In this document: piece after piece, positions 1 through 8,518 of the stretch
Position numbering within the stretch: position 1 is the stretch's first letter
How the letters are laid out: every line of letters begins with the position of its first letter
DNA from: Anaerolineales bacterium
GTDB lineage: Bacteria > Chloroflexota > Anaerolineae > Anaerolineales > UBA4823
Direction: 5' to 3'
Assembly (NCBI GenBank): GCA_016929095.1
Contig: JAFGJM010000010.1
Coordinates: forward strand, 62,001-126,000
DNA length: 64,000 nucleotides
The notes under the pieces: model-generated
Seen by the model: the letters and a program-made list of their open reading frames with translations, nothing else
What the model was told of the DNA's origin: nothing
Database searches by the model: none
Translations under genes and position numbers: made by a program

Positions 1-71
1 GCCGATTGATATAGCATTTCCAATTGCTGTGGTTTGCCTTGCGCATCACGGATGGATTGAATATATTTCAT
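1..71 (-). CDS. N-terminal fragment of an unidentified protein, cut by window edge
   Basis: On the minus strand an ATG at 71 opens a frame that stays open to the window edge, reading MKYIQSIRDAQGKPQQLEML and a few more residues. The codons look natural, and the following intergenic DNA (72-269) holds no competing frame. The ribosome site is weak. Only 23 residues are visible, so no family can be named. Confidence 0.4.
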   Translation of the reverse strand, partial: MKYIQSIRDAQGKPQQLEMLYQS

Positions 72-140
72 GGGGTTTATTCATCAAAAAATCCGGATTT
101 ATACGATTCACGAGCCTTGTTATTGGATGATTTATCCCCC

Positions 141-200
141 TGAACCGAGCGAAGGGTCTTCTCGACGTGTTGATGAGAATAATTTCGACCCTTCGCTTTA
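141..200. repeat. Inverted-repeat element with GCGAAGGGTC arms
   Basis: AGCGAAGGGTC at 148-158 is matched by its reverse complement at 187-198, giving an 11-12 bp stem around a 28-nt loop. The same GAGCGAAGCGAAGGGTC-type wording recurs in the MITE-like element near 50.8 kb. It is a dispersed non-coding repeat and the only structure I see in the 72-269 gap. Confidence 0.6.
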
Positions 201-269
201 TCTATGCACTGCTCAGACCATGACACAATATGAAAAATGAATTATTGCGTCACTGGCAAAAAAGGGTGA

Positions 270-674
270 TTAAATCGCTGGCGGAAGCGGTTCATCAGGA
301 GGAGGCGTTTCGGTAGTGTCTGGGGGAGTTACAGTGGGCATCGATGGTATTTCGGCAGGGGTTGGCGTTGTTTCAACCGGGGTTGCTGTTCCTTCAACGG
401 TGGTTACCGGGGCAGCACCATTATTCTTCTTCCGAAGAGTGAGTATGCCCACCACAATCGGGATGGCAATGAAGATAATGCCGACGCATAGTGTACCCAA
501 ACCTGTCGTAAGCGCGGTTTGAGGGTCGCTGCTGCCGAGAACATCGATGTCTGCACCGGGTATCTGGCTGATCACGGCGAACATCAAACCGAAGCATAAT
601 CCGAATAGACCCGGGCAGCCACATAATAGTGCAGTGGCGACGGTGGCAATAATACCGGTATTTTTCTTATCCAT
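270..674 (-). CDS. Small two-TM membrane protein with Thr/Pro-rich tail
   Basis: A 134-residue protein with two hydrophobic segments (about residues 9-36 and 58-80), a short basic RKKNN stretch, then a tail of about 50 residues made almost only of Thr, Pro, Glu and Val. The start has a strong AAGGAGG site. I do not recognise a named family; small membrane proteins with low-complexity tails of this kind are common in Chloroflexi. Topology suggests a membrane hairpin with an exposed disordered tail. Function unknown. Confidence 0.75.
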   Translation of the reverse strand: MDKKNTGIIATVATALLCGCPGLFGLCFGLMFAVISQIPGADIDVLGSSDPQTALTTGLGTLCVGIIFIAIPIVVGILTLRKKNNGAAPVTTVEGTATPVETTPTPAEIPSMPTVTPPDTTETPPPDEPLPPAI

Positions 675-766
675 GTCTCATCCTCCTTATTAAATAAAAG
701 AAATAATTGATAACAGTATAGTGTATACCTGCGTTCAATGCAAGTATCAATGGCGTTGTTACGGGA

Positions 767-2248
767 TCACCAGGCTACTTCCACCGCCCGCACGGTTGCT
801 ACCCAGCGAATATTGGCGTTCTCTGCGCCACTCACCTGTATGATCAGGGCATCATATGCATCACTGGCAGAAATCGTGATTTCCCAGGCAGGGTTATCTT
901 CGCCCAGGGTAATCATGACCGTCGATGGGACAAAGGATGTTATACCGCCCTCATTTTTAATTACACCACGAAAATAATAGCCTGCGGATTGGTTAAACGC
1001 ATTGCGCTTCGCCGCCACGAATATCTCGAACGCCATTGTTCGATCCGTTTGTATTGTGAGACGCTCAGACGCGCCATCCAGGAATAATTCCGTAGCCGTA
1101 GCATCGGTGGTTGAATTTCGCAGAATATACGTGGAGGCTTGAGCGTCGCCGTTTTCGCTGAAGGCGCCGCTGGCATTTGAAATTTGCCCAAACAGGGTTG
1201 TTTCTGCATTCAAACCACCCGAAATAGAGGAATAATCTCCGTGGGCGTTGTTGAGCTTTCCGCCTCCAATGGCGGCATTTTGTCGATCAATATGATTGCT
1301 CTCCCCGCCGCTGATCGCTGCATATGTCCCGGTGATGGCGATGCTGTTCCCCAGTCCTCCGACGATGGTTGACGCATTGCCGGAAGTTTGATTGCCAGCT
1401 ACAGATATTCCATCCTCACCGCCTCCGCCGATAAAAGCGCCAACTCCGGCGGCGATGTTGCCAGAGCCTCCGCCTATGGATGTATAGGGGGCATTGGCAA
1501 TATTGTCATACCCACCGCCAATGGAAGCGTATGATGCGCCGGTAATATTATTTCCTCCTCCTGCCACAAGCGCATGATCGGCGTTGGCTGTGTTATTTTC
1601 TCCGCCGCTTACCACGGCATGTTGAGCATTATCCTGTATCTCATCGGCATTGCCCGCCTGGTTGCCTGTTCCTCCGGATACTGTACTATAGTGGTCGGTT
1701 ACTCGATTTAGACTGCTATCTGTACCGCCGCCGTCAATCACTGCGCCATGAATCCCCTCGGTCACCAGATTGCCGTGATAACCACCGATCACATTGGGGC
1801 TGGTTTCATTTTGTTGAGTAAATAACCCGGGCAATGCCAGAGCATAAGGGGCTGGTGTTATCGCCTGGCGCGGGGTAAGCGTGGTAAAAATAGTATCCCC
1901 CGAACATTTGACCTCGATTTCCAACCAACGCGCTTGTCCATCAAATGCATTTTTGCCAAAATCCAGATTGGCAACAGTAAAGTATCCATTATTAACCTCG
2001 ACCCCCGATTTGATTTGGGCATCCCCTACCTGCGTCCCATCGGCAGATTCCGACCACAGGCTGAAACGGAAGTCACAGGTATTATCAGCAAGGATACCGT
2101 TGGTTTTAAGTTGCCCTTGATAGGTGAAACCGTTGCCAGGAAGCGCCTGGTATCCATTGGCTCCCTTTGCTTCATTGGTCATTATCATGATTCCGATCGT
2201 AGCAAACACGAGCACCAGTAGAACGATATACTCCGTTTTGCGAGTCAT
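767..2248 (-). CDS. Exported protein with YadA-head-like glycine repeats
   Basis: A 493-residue protein with an N-terminal signal anchor (residues 7-28) and a first domain of about 110 residues (GFTYQGQLKTNG, LTPRQAITPAPYALALPG) typical of proteins that precede collagen-like or tail-fibre repeats. From about residue 170 to 350 there are roughly a dozen 14-20 residue repeats of the form (A/S)xxGGGxxNxA, resembling the left-handed parallel beta-roll head of trimeric autotransporter adhesins (YadA/Hep_Hag). A beta-rich domain of about 120 residues ends the protein. I see no YadA-type C-terminal beta-barrel anchor, so it is probably secreted or held by its N-terminal segment. The start has a GGAGGAGG site. 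Role in adhesion is inferred from the fold only. Confidence 0.7.
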   Translation of the reverse strand: MTRKTEYIVLLVLVFATIGIMIMTNEAKGANGYQALPGNGFTYQGQLKTNGILADNTCDFRFSLWSESADGTQVGDAQIKSGVEVNNGYFTVANLDFGKNAFDGQARWLEIEVKCSGDTIFTTLTPRQAITPAPYALALPGLFTQQNETSPNVIGGYHGNLVTEGIHGAVIDGGGTDSSLNRVTDHYSTVSGGTGNQAGNADEIQDNAQHAVVSGGENNTANADHALVAGGGNNITGASYASIGGGYDNIANAPYTSIGGGSGNIAAGVGAFIGGGGEDGISVAGNQTSGNASTIVGGLGNSIAITGTYAAISGGESNHIDRQNAAIGGGKLNNAHGDYSSISGGLNAETTLFGQISNASGAFSENGDAQASTYILRNSTTDATATELFLDGASERLTIQTDRTMAFEIFVAAKRNAFNQSAGYYFRGVIKNEGGITSFVPSTVMITLGEDNPAWEITISASDAYDALIIQVSGAENANIRWVATVRAVEVAW

Positions 2249-2438
2249 AATGTGCCTCCTCCCCGGCTAAAAGTTTCAATTGTCACATTGCATCTGGCGT
2301 CTGGAGATGATAAACCCTTCCAACTCCTGACCGTAAAACACACATATTTTCCCGCGTATCAATCTTGCGGATATCTCCCAACCATCAATCCAGCGATACT
2401 ATCAAGCGGGGCAGCTCGATTGATGCATCACATTCAAA

Positions 2439-3425
2439 TCAGGGAGACCAGTTTGGGCATTCCTCGTTTTCTGATGTTCCCTGCGTGATTTGCATTTGTT
2501 GGCTGCCATCCACACTCATCACCGTAATATCGTAACTTAAAATGGGTGGAACTATGGCAAGGGTAGCAAATACGATCCACTTTCCGTCCGGAGACCAGCG
2601 CGGGAATGAATCTTCCATGTCATTGTTCGTCAGCCTCTGAGGATCGCTCCCATCTGCGTTCATCAAGTAGATCTCCTCATTGCCATCCCGTACAGAAGAA
2701 AATACAATCTTCGTTCCATCAGGCGACCAGGCTGGGAACCCATCCTGAATATCATTTTCCGTCAGTTGAGTCAGCGCTTTGTCGCCCATCTTCCCCCCAT
2801 CTGATACATCCATGATGTAGATTTCCCAATCGCCATCCCGCGCCGAAGTGAACAAAATTCGTTGGCTGTCTGGAGACCAGGTTGCCTGCCAATCTTCAGC
2901 CGGGCTGTGGGTTAATTGAATCTGGTTACTCCCATCAGTCTCCATCATGTAGATTTCTGAATTTTGGCCGCTCAACGATGCATAGGAAATATGTTTGCCG
3001 TCCGGCGACCAGGAAGGTTCCCATTCGTTGGTATTCGTCAACTGTTTTCGCTCGCTGCCATCAGCGTTGATGGTACAGATGCCTCCCCCGCTGGATGGTG
3101 TGGGTCTCCGGCAAGTAAAGGCGAGCTTGCTGCCGTCCGGCGACCAAGAAGGCCAGTTATCCCACCCGGCGTCATCCGTCACTGCGGTCAATCCGCTGCC
3201 ATCTACATTGATCAGGTATATATCCCGCTGAGTACTCGTATCACGCGCAAAAGCGATCATCCCGTTTACCGTGTCCGTTGGCGTTGGCAGCGGGGTTTCC
3301 TCAGTTTGCACAATGGTAGGAATGGGTGTATCTGCGCTTTGCAGCGGAGCGGGTTGCGGGCTGCTGCATCCTGCCAGGAGAGTCAGAATAATGATGAAAA
3401 CCGGTATGGTTTTATACGTTTTCAT
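2439..3425 (-). CDS. TolB-like beta-propeller lipoprotein
   Basis: The chosen start gives MKTYKTIPVFII and a lipobox LLAGC, so the mature protein is probably lipid-anchored; GAAAGGA sits just upstream, which favours it over the ATG eight codons earlier. After a Pro/Thr linker come about six WD40/PD40 repeats with the pattern (P)SWSPDGxxIxFxSxRDGxxEIYxMxxDGSxxxxLT, the signature of TolB-type propellers. Total 328 residues. Such proteins bind peptides or act as surface scaffolds; the ligand is unknown. It stands alone, with no Pal or Tol genes near it. Confidence 0.85.
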   Translation of the reverse strand: MKTYKTIPVFIIILTLLAGCSSPQPAPLQSADTPIPTIVQTEETPLPTPTDTVNGMIAFARDTSTQRDIYLINVDGSGLTAVTDDAGWDNWPSWSPDGSKLAFTCRRPTPSSGGGICTINADGSERKQLTNTNEWEPSWSPDGKHISYASLSGQNSEIYMMETDGSNQIQLTHSPAEDWQATWSPDSQRILFTSARDGDWEIYIMDVSDGGKMGDKALTQLTENDIQDGFPAWSPDGTKIVFSSVRDGNEEIYLMNADGSDPQRLTNNDMEDSFPRWSPDGKWIVFATLAIVPPILSYDITVMSVDGSQQMQITQGTSENEECPNWSP

Positions 3426-3491
3426 GGCTATCCTTTCGCTCAAGTTCATTTAGTCGTTTGCTTTTTACAACCTAAATTCCACATCATAAAA

Positions 3492-3740
3492 TTATTCCAG
3501 CATTTCCACCCCGAAGGGGTGATGATACAAATCAACGTGTGTTAAGTATAGCGTCATTTCCTGCAACGCGTATAATTTTTCGTGATTAATTTTCACATTT
3601 TTGGCATCCGGGTAGATTTTTCCTTGGGGAAAATGAAATACAATGGGATTGTCTTGATTGCAGTCGGTATTCTCTTTGCCCTGCGTTATCCATCTTGAAT
3701 CGAAAGATGGTAGATCGGTTGACCAAGAGGTCGCTATCAT
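3492..3740 (-). CDS. Doubtful small ORF of 82 residues
   Basis: An open frame between the TolB-like gene and the G/C palindrome at 3752-3784, oriented like its neighbours. It is rich in His and Asp, has no membrane segment and matches no family I know. The upstream sequence lacks a clear ribosome site. It may be the remnant of a longer gene rather than a functional gene. Confidence 0.25.
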   Translation of the reverse strand: MIATSWSTDLPSFDSRWITQGKENTDCNQDNPIVFHFPQGKIYPDAKNVKINHEKLYALQEMTLYLTHVDLYHHPFGVEMLE

Positions 3741-3751
3741 GATCGATCAAA

Positions 3752-3784
3752 TTTCCCCCCATTTTCGCAGAAAATGGGGGGAAA
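3752..3784. repeat. Perfect palindrome CCCCCCATTTT, dispersed hairpin family
   Basis: A 14-bp perfect stem (3752-3765 with 3771-3784) closes a 5-nt CGCAG loop. Related G-rich/C-rich palindromes occur at 13701-13776 (inside recD2), 20657-20707 and 22330-22385. Here it lies in the 131-bp gap downstream of pheT, where it could also help to end transcription, although it lacks a clean U-run. Confidence 0.7.
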
Positions 3785-3871
3785 GAGTCAATCTGGGGGC
3801 GTGGGAGTTGAAGATGAAGGGGGAGAGATGAGAGGGGATTCTGGCTTCCTCACAGATCTTTTATTTTCATG

Positions 3872-6406
3872 CTAACTGCGCAGTTTGGCGTCTAATTGCT
3901 GCTCCAACTGGCGGACGATGCGCTGGCGAATTTTCGCTACCTCTTTATCGGTCAAGGTGCGGTCGGTTAGCTGGTAAGTCACACTGTAAGCCAGGCTTTT
4001 CTTCCCTGCGCCGATTTTTTCATCGCGATAAACATCGAACAAGCGCACCGCAATGACTGTCTTGCCGCCGGTTTCTTTGATCAGAGAAGCCACACTATCG
4101 GCGGGGACATTTTCATCCACCACCACAGCCAGATCTTCCAAAACAGGCGGGAAAGCCGGTGCGCCTTCTACAGCGTATCTCTGCGGGATGGCAGCCAGGA
4201 TAGCATCCAGGTCCAGTTCGGCAGCCAGCACGGGGGCTTCGGGCAGTTCCAATTGCTCTCTGAGTAAGGGATGTAATTCCCCGAATACACCGATTTCTTT
4301 CTCGTCCATCCAGAGACAGGCGCATTTGCCGGGGTGGTATGTGGGATGTTCACCGGGCTCGCAGCGCATTTCCGGCATGTGTAAGCCTTCCAAGAATGCA
4401 TGGATCACACCTTTTATATCGAAGAAATCCATTGGGGTAGTATCCGCAGGCTGCCAACCGGGCAAGGTGCGTGATCCACTTAACGCGATCACTAGCTGGC
4501 GCGGCTCGTCGGGCAGTAATTGGTTTTCCACGGGTAGAAACACCGGTCCAATCTCGAATAAAGCCAGCCGCGGCTGCAAGCGGGCATTTCGTTCCACGGT
4601 TTCCAAAACGCTGCCAAGCACGCTTTGACGCAGCACTACCCGTTCACTGACGATGGCATTGGCCAGTTTGATGTAAGAGGGGTGCTCGATCGATGTCCCC
4701 AGCGGGAAACGCCGGGCTTCGCGTTCTGGTGAAGTCATACGATAGCTGACCACTTCTTGTAGTCCCAAATTGACCAGGATATCGCGGGCGTGTTCTTCCA
4801 GATCGTGATAGGGATTATCTCGCTGGGGAGGTAGCTCGTCTGACATACGGGTTTCGGGTATGCGTTCGTAACCGTAGATGCGGGCTATTTCCTCCAAGAT
4901 ATCTGCCATGCCGACCACGCCTTCCCCAATATCCATGCGATGGTCAGGTGTTTTGGCTTTCACCTTATTATCGGAAATTTCCACATCGAATTCCAGGCGT
5001 TTCAATATATCCGCCATTTCCAGGGTTGAGAGTGAAATACCTAACCAGCGTTCTACATCCTGAGTGGTGATTTCCACCACTGGATCATGCGCCGGTAAGG
5101 GATAATTATCCACCAACCCCTGGCGGATTTTACCGCCTGACAATTGGCGCATCAGTTCCAATCCACGACAAACGCCGCGAATTGCCATTTCCGGGTGAAC
5201 GCCACGCGAGAATCGGTAGCCCGCTTCGGAAGAGAATTTCTGTTTGGTAAGCGTGCGGCGGATGTTTATATAATTCCAGGCGGCGCCTTCCAGCAGGATA
5301 CGCGTGGTTTCATCATTGACTTCCGTTTCTTCACCACCCATCACGCCGGCGATAGACAGGGAGCCCTCGGTATCGCATACCATCACGGAGAAATCATCCA
5401 GGGTGCGTTCGACATCATCGAGCGTGGTCAGTTTTTCATTTTGGATGGCGCGGCGGGTAATGATGGTGGGGGTTTTACCATTCACGCGTTTTACCAGGGC
5501 ATCATAATTAAAGGCGTGCAGAGGCTGCCCAACTTCGAGCATTACGTAGTTGGTCGCATCGACGATGTTATTGATCGGACGCATGCCCGCCAGCCGTAAC
5601 CTGCGCTGGATTTTATACGGGCTGGGTTTGATCTCGATGCCTTCGATCAATCCCACCACAAAGCGCGGGTTGAGTTCTGGTTCGCGGATTTCCACTGCTA
5701 CACTGCCTTCTATCGGCGGGCCTTCCGTGATCATATCCCAGGATGGTGGACGCAACGGCTGACCGGTGAGGGCTGATACTTCCCGCGCTACACCCAGAAT
5801 ATTGGCATCACGCGCAATGTTGGGGGTTATAGCGATATCAAAAACGGCATCGCCCATGTAATCAACCAGCGGCATGCCGGGCCTGGCGTCATCATCCAGA
5901 AATATGATACCGGAATGTTCATCAGAGATGCCCAACTCTTTTTCGGAGCAGGCCATTGAGTATGATTCAACCCCGCGGATCTTGGCGCGTTTGAGGGTTA
6001 CCAGCACCTGACCCGCTTGATGACCATCGTAAATCTGGGCGCCTTCTTTGGCATACGCCACCATGATCGGTTTAGGCAGTGGTCCAATGCCTTTATAAGG
6101 GAAAAGATTCGGCGCGCCGGTGAGAACGATCTGTTCCTGAAGACCATCTTCCAGGCGACATAATACCAACCGGTCGGCATTGGGGTGCGGCATTACCTCG
6201 TGGATGGCGCCCACCACGATTTTATCGGGTTCCCAGGTAAATCCGGTAATTTTCGTCTCTTGCCGTTGCCCTTTCTCGGGCATCGGTAATCCAATATAGG
6301 TGATTTCTTCTACTTCCAGACCTGCCATGGTCAACAGGTGCGCTAATTCTTCAATCGGAAGTGTAATTTCAACAAAATCTTTCAGCCAGGAAAGGGGAAC
6401 TTTCAT
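3872..6406 (-). CDS. pheT: Phenylalanyl-tRNA synthetase beta subunit
   Basis: An 844-residue PheT that pairs with PheS as (alpha-beta)2 to charge tRNA-Phe. Domains follow the bacterial order: B1 lobe at the N-terminus (VPLSWLKDFVEI), tRNA-binding OB fold about 50-165 (PHPNADRLVLC), B3/B4 editing domain about 225-410 (RPINNIVDATNYVMLE, the conserved GxxHxF), B5 about 415-495, catalytic-like core, and a C-terminal FDX-ACB anticodon-binding domain (FPPVLEDLAVVVDE to the end). The start has a GGAG site. It is separated from pheS by the four-helix-bundle gene, yet all three share strand and the upstream T-box. Confidence 0.97.
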   Translation of the reverse strand: MKVPLSWLKDFVEITLPIEELAHLLTMAGLEVEEITYIGLPMPEKGQRQETKITGFTWEPDKIVVGAIHEVMPHPNADRLVLCRLEDGLQEQIVLTGAPNLFPYKGIGPLPKPIMVAYAKEGAQIYDGHQAGQVLVTLKRAKIRGVESYSMACSEKELGISDEHSGIIFLDDDARPGMPLVDYMGDAVFDIAITPNIARDANILGVAREVSALTGQPLRPPSWDMITEGPPIEGSVAVEIREPELNPRFVVGLIEGIEIKPSPYKIQRRLRLAGMRPINNIVDATNYVMLEVGQPLHAFNYDALVKRVNGKTPTIITRRAIQNEKLTTLDDVERTLDDFSVMVCDTEGSLSIAGVMGGEETEVNDETTRILLEGAAWNYINIRRTLTKQKFSSEAGYRFSRGVHPEMAIRGVCRGLELMRQLSGGKIRQGLVDNYPLPAHDPVVEITTQDVERWLGISLSTLEMADILKRLEFDVEISDNKVKAKTPDHRMDIGEGVVGMADILEEIARIYGYERIPETRMSDELPPQRDNPYHDLEEHARDILVNLGLQEVVSYRMTSPEREARRFPLGTSIEHPSYIKLANAIVSERVVLRQSVLGSVLETVERNARLQPRLALFEIGPVFLPVENQLLPDEPRQLVIALSGSRTLPGWQPADTTPMDFFDIKGVIHAFLEGLHMPEMRCEPGEHPTYHPGKCACLWMDEKEIGVFGELHPLLREQLELPEAPVLAAELDLDAILAAIPQRYAVEGAPAFPPVLEDLAVVVDENVPADSVASLIKETGGKTVIAVRLFDVYRDEKIGAGKKSLAYSVTYQLTDRTLTDKEVAKIRQRIVRQLEQQLDAKLRS

Positions 6407-6441
6407 ACGGGGACTCCATAAAATAAAAGTATTATTAATTC

Positions 6442-6470
6442 GTGAGAAGTGAGTAGAGAGTGGTGAGTGG
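6442..6470. repeat. Left arm of inverted repeat flanking the four-helix-bundle gene
   Basis: AAGTGAGTAG followed by AGAGTGGTGAGTGG. Its inverted counterpart lies at 6931-6960 on the other side of the small gene; the arms agree apart from small indels. The same GTGAGTAGTGA wording occurs again upstream of pheS. Confidence 0.6.
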
Positions 6471-6478
6471 TATATTGT

Positions 6479-6940
6479 TCAGGCTTTGTCTAATTCTTCA
6501 ACTTTATCAATTTCATCGGAATTACTAAGATAAATTTGACATCCAGGTTCATCAAAACCGCGTTTGCTTCGTTTCAAATATGCGATATAGCCATTAATTA
6601 AGCGGATTAATTCTTCGATATCCTTGTTCAATTCGTTAAAAAGGTCTAACGGAATGAATGATAAATCACGAGCTAAGATAATGTAAGCATATGCTTCCTC
6701 CAATGAACCTCGAGCAATGTAGCAAAAGCGAACAGTCTCTTGAAAATAATATCGTCCGTGACCTTCGGCAATATTGGCAGGGATACTAAGTGTTGCCCTG
6801 CGGAGTTGTTTCGATAATGACCACTTTTCTTCCTTAGGCAGTAGAGGAAGTACTTCCTGATAAATTCTTATCGCAAGTACGTTGGATTTTTTCCAGACTT
6901 CTAAGCGTTCTAAGCCTTGGATACTCATAATACTCACCAT
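6479..6940 (-). CDS. Four-helix-bundle protein (S23 / Avd-like family)
   Basis: A 153-residue, mostly helical protein with the family hallmarks: LERLEVWKKSNVLAIRIYQ at the start, LSKQLRRATLSIPANIAEGHGR in the middle and FCYIARGSLEEA after it. The family (PF05635) includes proteins encoded in 23S rRNA intervening sequences and the Avd accessory of diversity-generating retroelements; most free-standing members have no known role. There is no reverse transcriptase or variable repeat here. It splits pheS from pheT and is bracketed by inverted GTGAGTAGTGA repeats, so it looks like an inserted cassette. A second ATG five codons in is an equally good start. Confidence 0.88.
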   Translation of the reverse strand: MVSIMSIQGLERLEVWKKSNVLAIRIYQEVLPLLPKEEKWSLSKQLRRATLSIPANIAEGHGRYYFQETVRFCYIARGSLEEAYAYIILARDLSFIPLDLFNELNKDIEELIRLINGYIAYLKRSKRGFDEPGCQIYLSNSDEIDKVEELDKA

Positions 6941-6960
6941 TCACTCTTCACTACTCACTT
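6931..6960. repeat. Right arm of inverted repeat flanking the four-helix-bundle gene
   Basis: Reads CTACTCACTT-type sequence on the plus strand, the inverse of the 6442-6470 arm. It overlaps the beginning of the four-helix-bundle gene and ends 15 bp short of the pheS stop. Confidence 0.6.
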
Positions 6961-6975
6961 GGTTATTTTTATTAT

Positions 6976-8034
6976 TTAGAACTGCTGTAAAAACCGCATA
7001 TCATTCGCCCAGAAGTTGCGGATGTCTTCGATACGGTGAGCGAGCATCGTGATACGTTCGGTACCCATACCAAAGGCGTATCCGCTGTATTGGCGCGGAT
7101 CATAACCGCCATTTTGCAGTACGATAGGATGAACCATTCCGCAGCCCAGAATTTCTAACCAGCCGGTGCGCTTGCACACAGGGCAGCCCACGCCGCCGCA
7201 TACGAAACATTCGATATCCATTTCGGCGCTGGGTTCGGTGAAAGGGAAATGCCCGGCGCGGAAGCGGATTTGCACATGAGCGCCATACATGCGGCGTGCA
7301 AAATCACTCAACGTACCTTTGAGATCGCAAAAGGTGATGCCCTTGCCAACCGCTAACCCCTCCACCTGATTGAATTGGATTTCAGAGCGGGCGGTTATTT
7401 GCTCGTAACGATAGCACATACCGGGTAATATAATGCGCACCGGAGGCGGGTTTTTGGGGTCTGTGGCGGCGTATTCGCGCATCGAGCGTATCTGCCCCGG
7501 CGAGGTATGGGTGCGCAGCAACAGGGCATTATCTTCTGCGTGATCGCCGGCGATGTAAAACGAATCTTGCATTTCCCGCGCCGGGTGGTGGGGAGGAAAG
7601 TTGAGCAATTGGAAGTTATACTCATCGGTTTCCACATCACGCGAGCGGTAAACCTGAAAGCCCATCTCGGCAAAGATGCGATAAACCTTTCGCAAGGTTT
7701 GCGTGGATGGGTGCAGCCGCCCATGTTGTACCGGTCTTCCCGGCAGGGTAACATCCAGCCTCTCGGATTGAAGCGCCCGAGAAAGCGCTGCCTGATGGAG
7801 AACGCCGTTCCGCTCTGCTTCCGCAGCTTCCAGGGCGCGCTTGACCTCATTGGCGCGTTTTCCAATCATAGGGCGTTCTTCTTTTGCAAGCTGTCCCAGT
7901 TTGTCGAATACTCGCATGATAGGCGCACTGCGCCCCAGGTGAGCGACGTGCCACTCCATCAGACCGGCTTCATCTTGCGTTGAATTTAGAGCAGCTAGAG
8001 CATTCTTTTCGATCTGTTCCAGTTCAGAAAGCAT
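6976..8034 (-). CDS. pheS: Phenylalanyl-tRNA synthetase alpha subunit
   Basis: The catalytic subunit of PheRS, 352 residues. I place the start at 8034 (MLSELEQIEKNALAALN) because GGAGG lies 5 bp upstream and because this is the normal PheS N-terminus; the frame is open further upstream but that part translates the repeat-containing leader. Visible features are the N-terminal coiled coil, class II motif 1/2 region (HPAREMQDSFYI, LLRTHTSPGQIR), the FRAGHFPFTEPSAEMDI active-site strand, a Cys-rich loop CFVCGGVGCPVCKRTGW seen in some PheS, and motif 3 GMGTERITML. It is expressed under T-box control. Confidence 0.97.
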   Translation of the reverse strand: MLSELEQIEKNALAALNSTQDEAGLMEWHVAHLGRSAPIMRVFDKLGQLAKEERPMIGKRANEVKRALEAAEAERNGVLHQAALSRALQSERLDVTLPGRPVQHGRLHPSTQTLRKVYRIFAEMGFQVYRSRDVETDEYNFQLLNFPPHHPAREMQDSFYIAGDHAEDNALLLRTHTSPGQIRSMREYAATDPKNPPPVRIILPGMCYRYEQITARSEIQFNQVEGLAVGKGITFCDLKGTLSDFARRMYGAHVQIRFRAGHFPFTEPSAEMDIECFVCGGVGCPVCKRTGWLEILGCGMVHPIVLQNGGYDPRQYSGYAFGMGTERITMLAHRIEDIRNFWANDMRFLQQF

Positions 8035-8051
8035 AGGACCTCCAAAATTAT

Positions 8052-8160
8052 CGTGAGTAGTGAATTGTGATTTGTGAGTAGTGTTTTTCCAACAAAGGGA
8101 GAATTTATACTGGCTTTTAGTGATGTTACTACTCACATCTCACAACTCTCATCTCACTAT
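8052..8160. repeat. Inverted GTGAGTAGTG repeats in the pheS leader, no gene between
   Basis: 8052-8083 (GTGAGTAGTG twice) is opposed by 8127-8160 (CTACTCACATCTCAC). Only 43 bp lie between them. The sequence wording is the same as that around the four-helix-bundle gene downstream, so this may be an empty or collapsed copy of the same unit. It lies between the T-box terminator and the pheS ribosome site. Confidence 0.5.
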
Positions 8161-8170
8161 TCTTATTAAC

Positions 8171-8473
8171 AAAAAATCCCGCCCTCCAGGGACGGGATGT
8201 GTTTCCCGCGGTGCCACCCGGGTTGCCTGTAAAACAGGCCGCTTATCATCAACAGCCTTTGAAGGCGATTGACTCCCGTGATAACGCTTGGGTTGCGTCT
8301 CAGACTAATGAGCATGTGTTCGCTGTTCACCTGAGCGGCTCGAGAGGGAACTTCGGCCAGTTTCTACCGGGCGAGGGTTTCAGTCTATGCCCTGCGCCTC
8401 CCTGTCGGCGTCGGCAGATTATCTATCTGCCTGGCGTACTTTCCTCCGTCATTGCCTTTTATGGCGGGTTGTT
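8171..8473 (-). ncRNA. T-box riboswitch (tRNA-Phe sensing leader)
   Basis: Read on the minus strand, the leader contains the universal T-box GGGTGGCACCGCG at 8219-8207, followed by an intrinsic terminator (ATCCCGTCCC, TGGA loop, GGGCGGGAT and six T's, 8200-8171). Stem I-type sequence with GAGGAAAGTACG is seen about 8425-8410. Uncharged tRNA pairs with the UGG of the T-box and stabilises the antiterminator, switching on the downstream genes. Position makes it Phe-specific; I could not fix the specifier codon with certainty. Confidence 0.93.
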
Positions 8474-8479
8474 CTTTCT

Positions 8480-8507
8480 ATTATCGTCAAAAATATACTT
8501 CTGTCAA
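8480..8507 (-). promoter_or_regulatory. Promoter of the T-box/pheST operon
   Basis: On the minus strand TTGACA (8507-8502), a 16-bp spacer and GATAAT (8485-8480). The expected start near 8473 places the whole T-box in the transcript. Confidence 0.7.
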
Positions 8508-8518
8508 GAGATGTAAAA

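Noticed and set aside
2439..3425. Tol-Pal system
   Set aside because: Only a stand-alone TolB-like propeller lipoprotein; no tolQRA or pal genes nearby.
5144..5599. 151-residue ORF on the plus strand
   Set aside because: Entirely antisense to the conserved part of pheT; shadow of its codon pattern.
6479..6940. Diversity-generating retroelement
   Set aside because: Only the Avd-like fold is present; no reverse transcriptase, template repeat or variable gene in the window.
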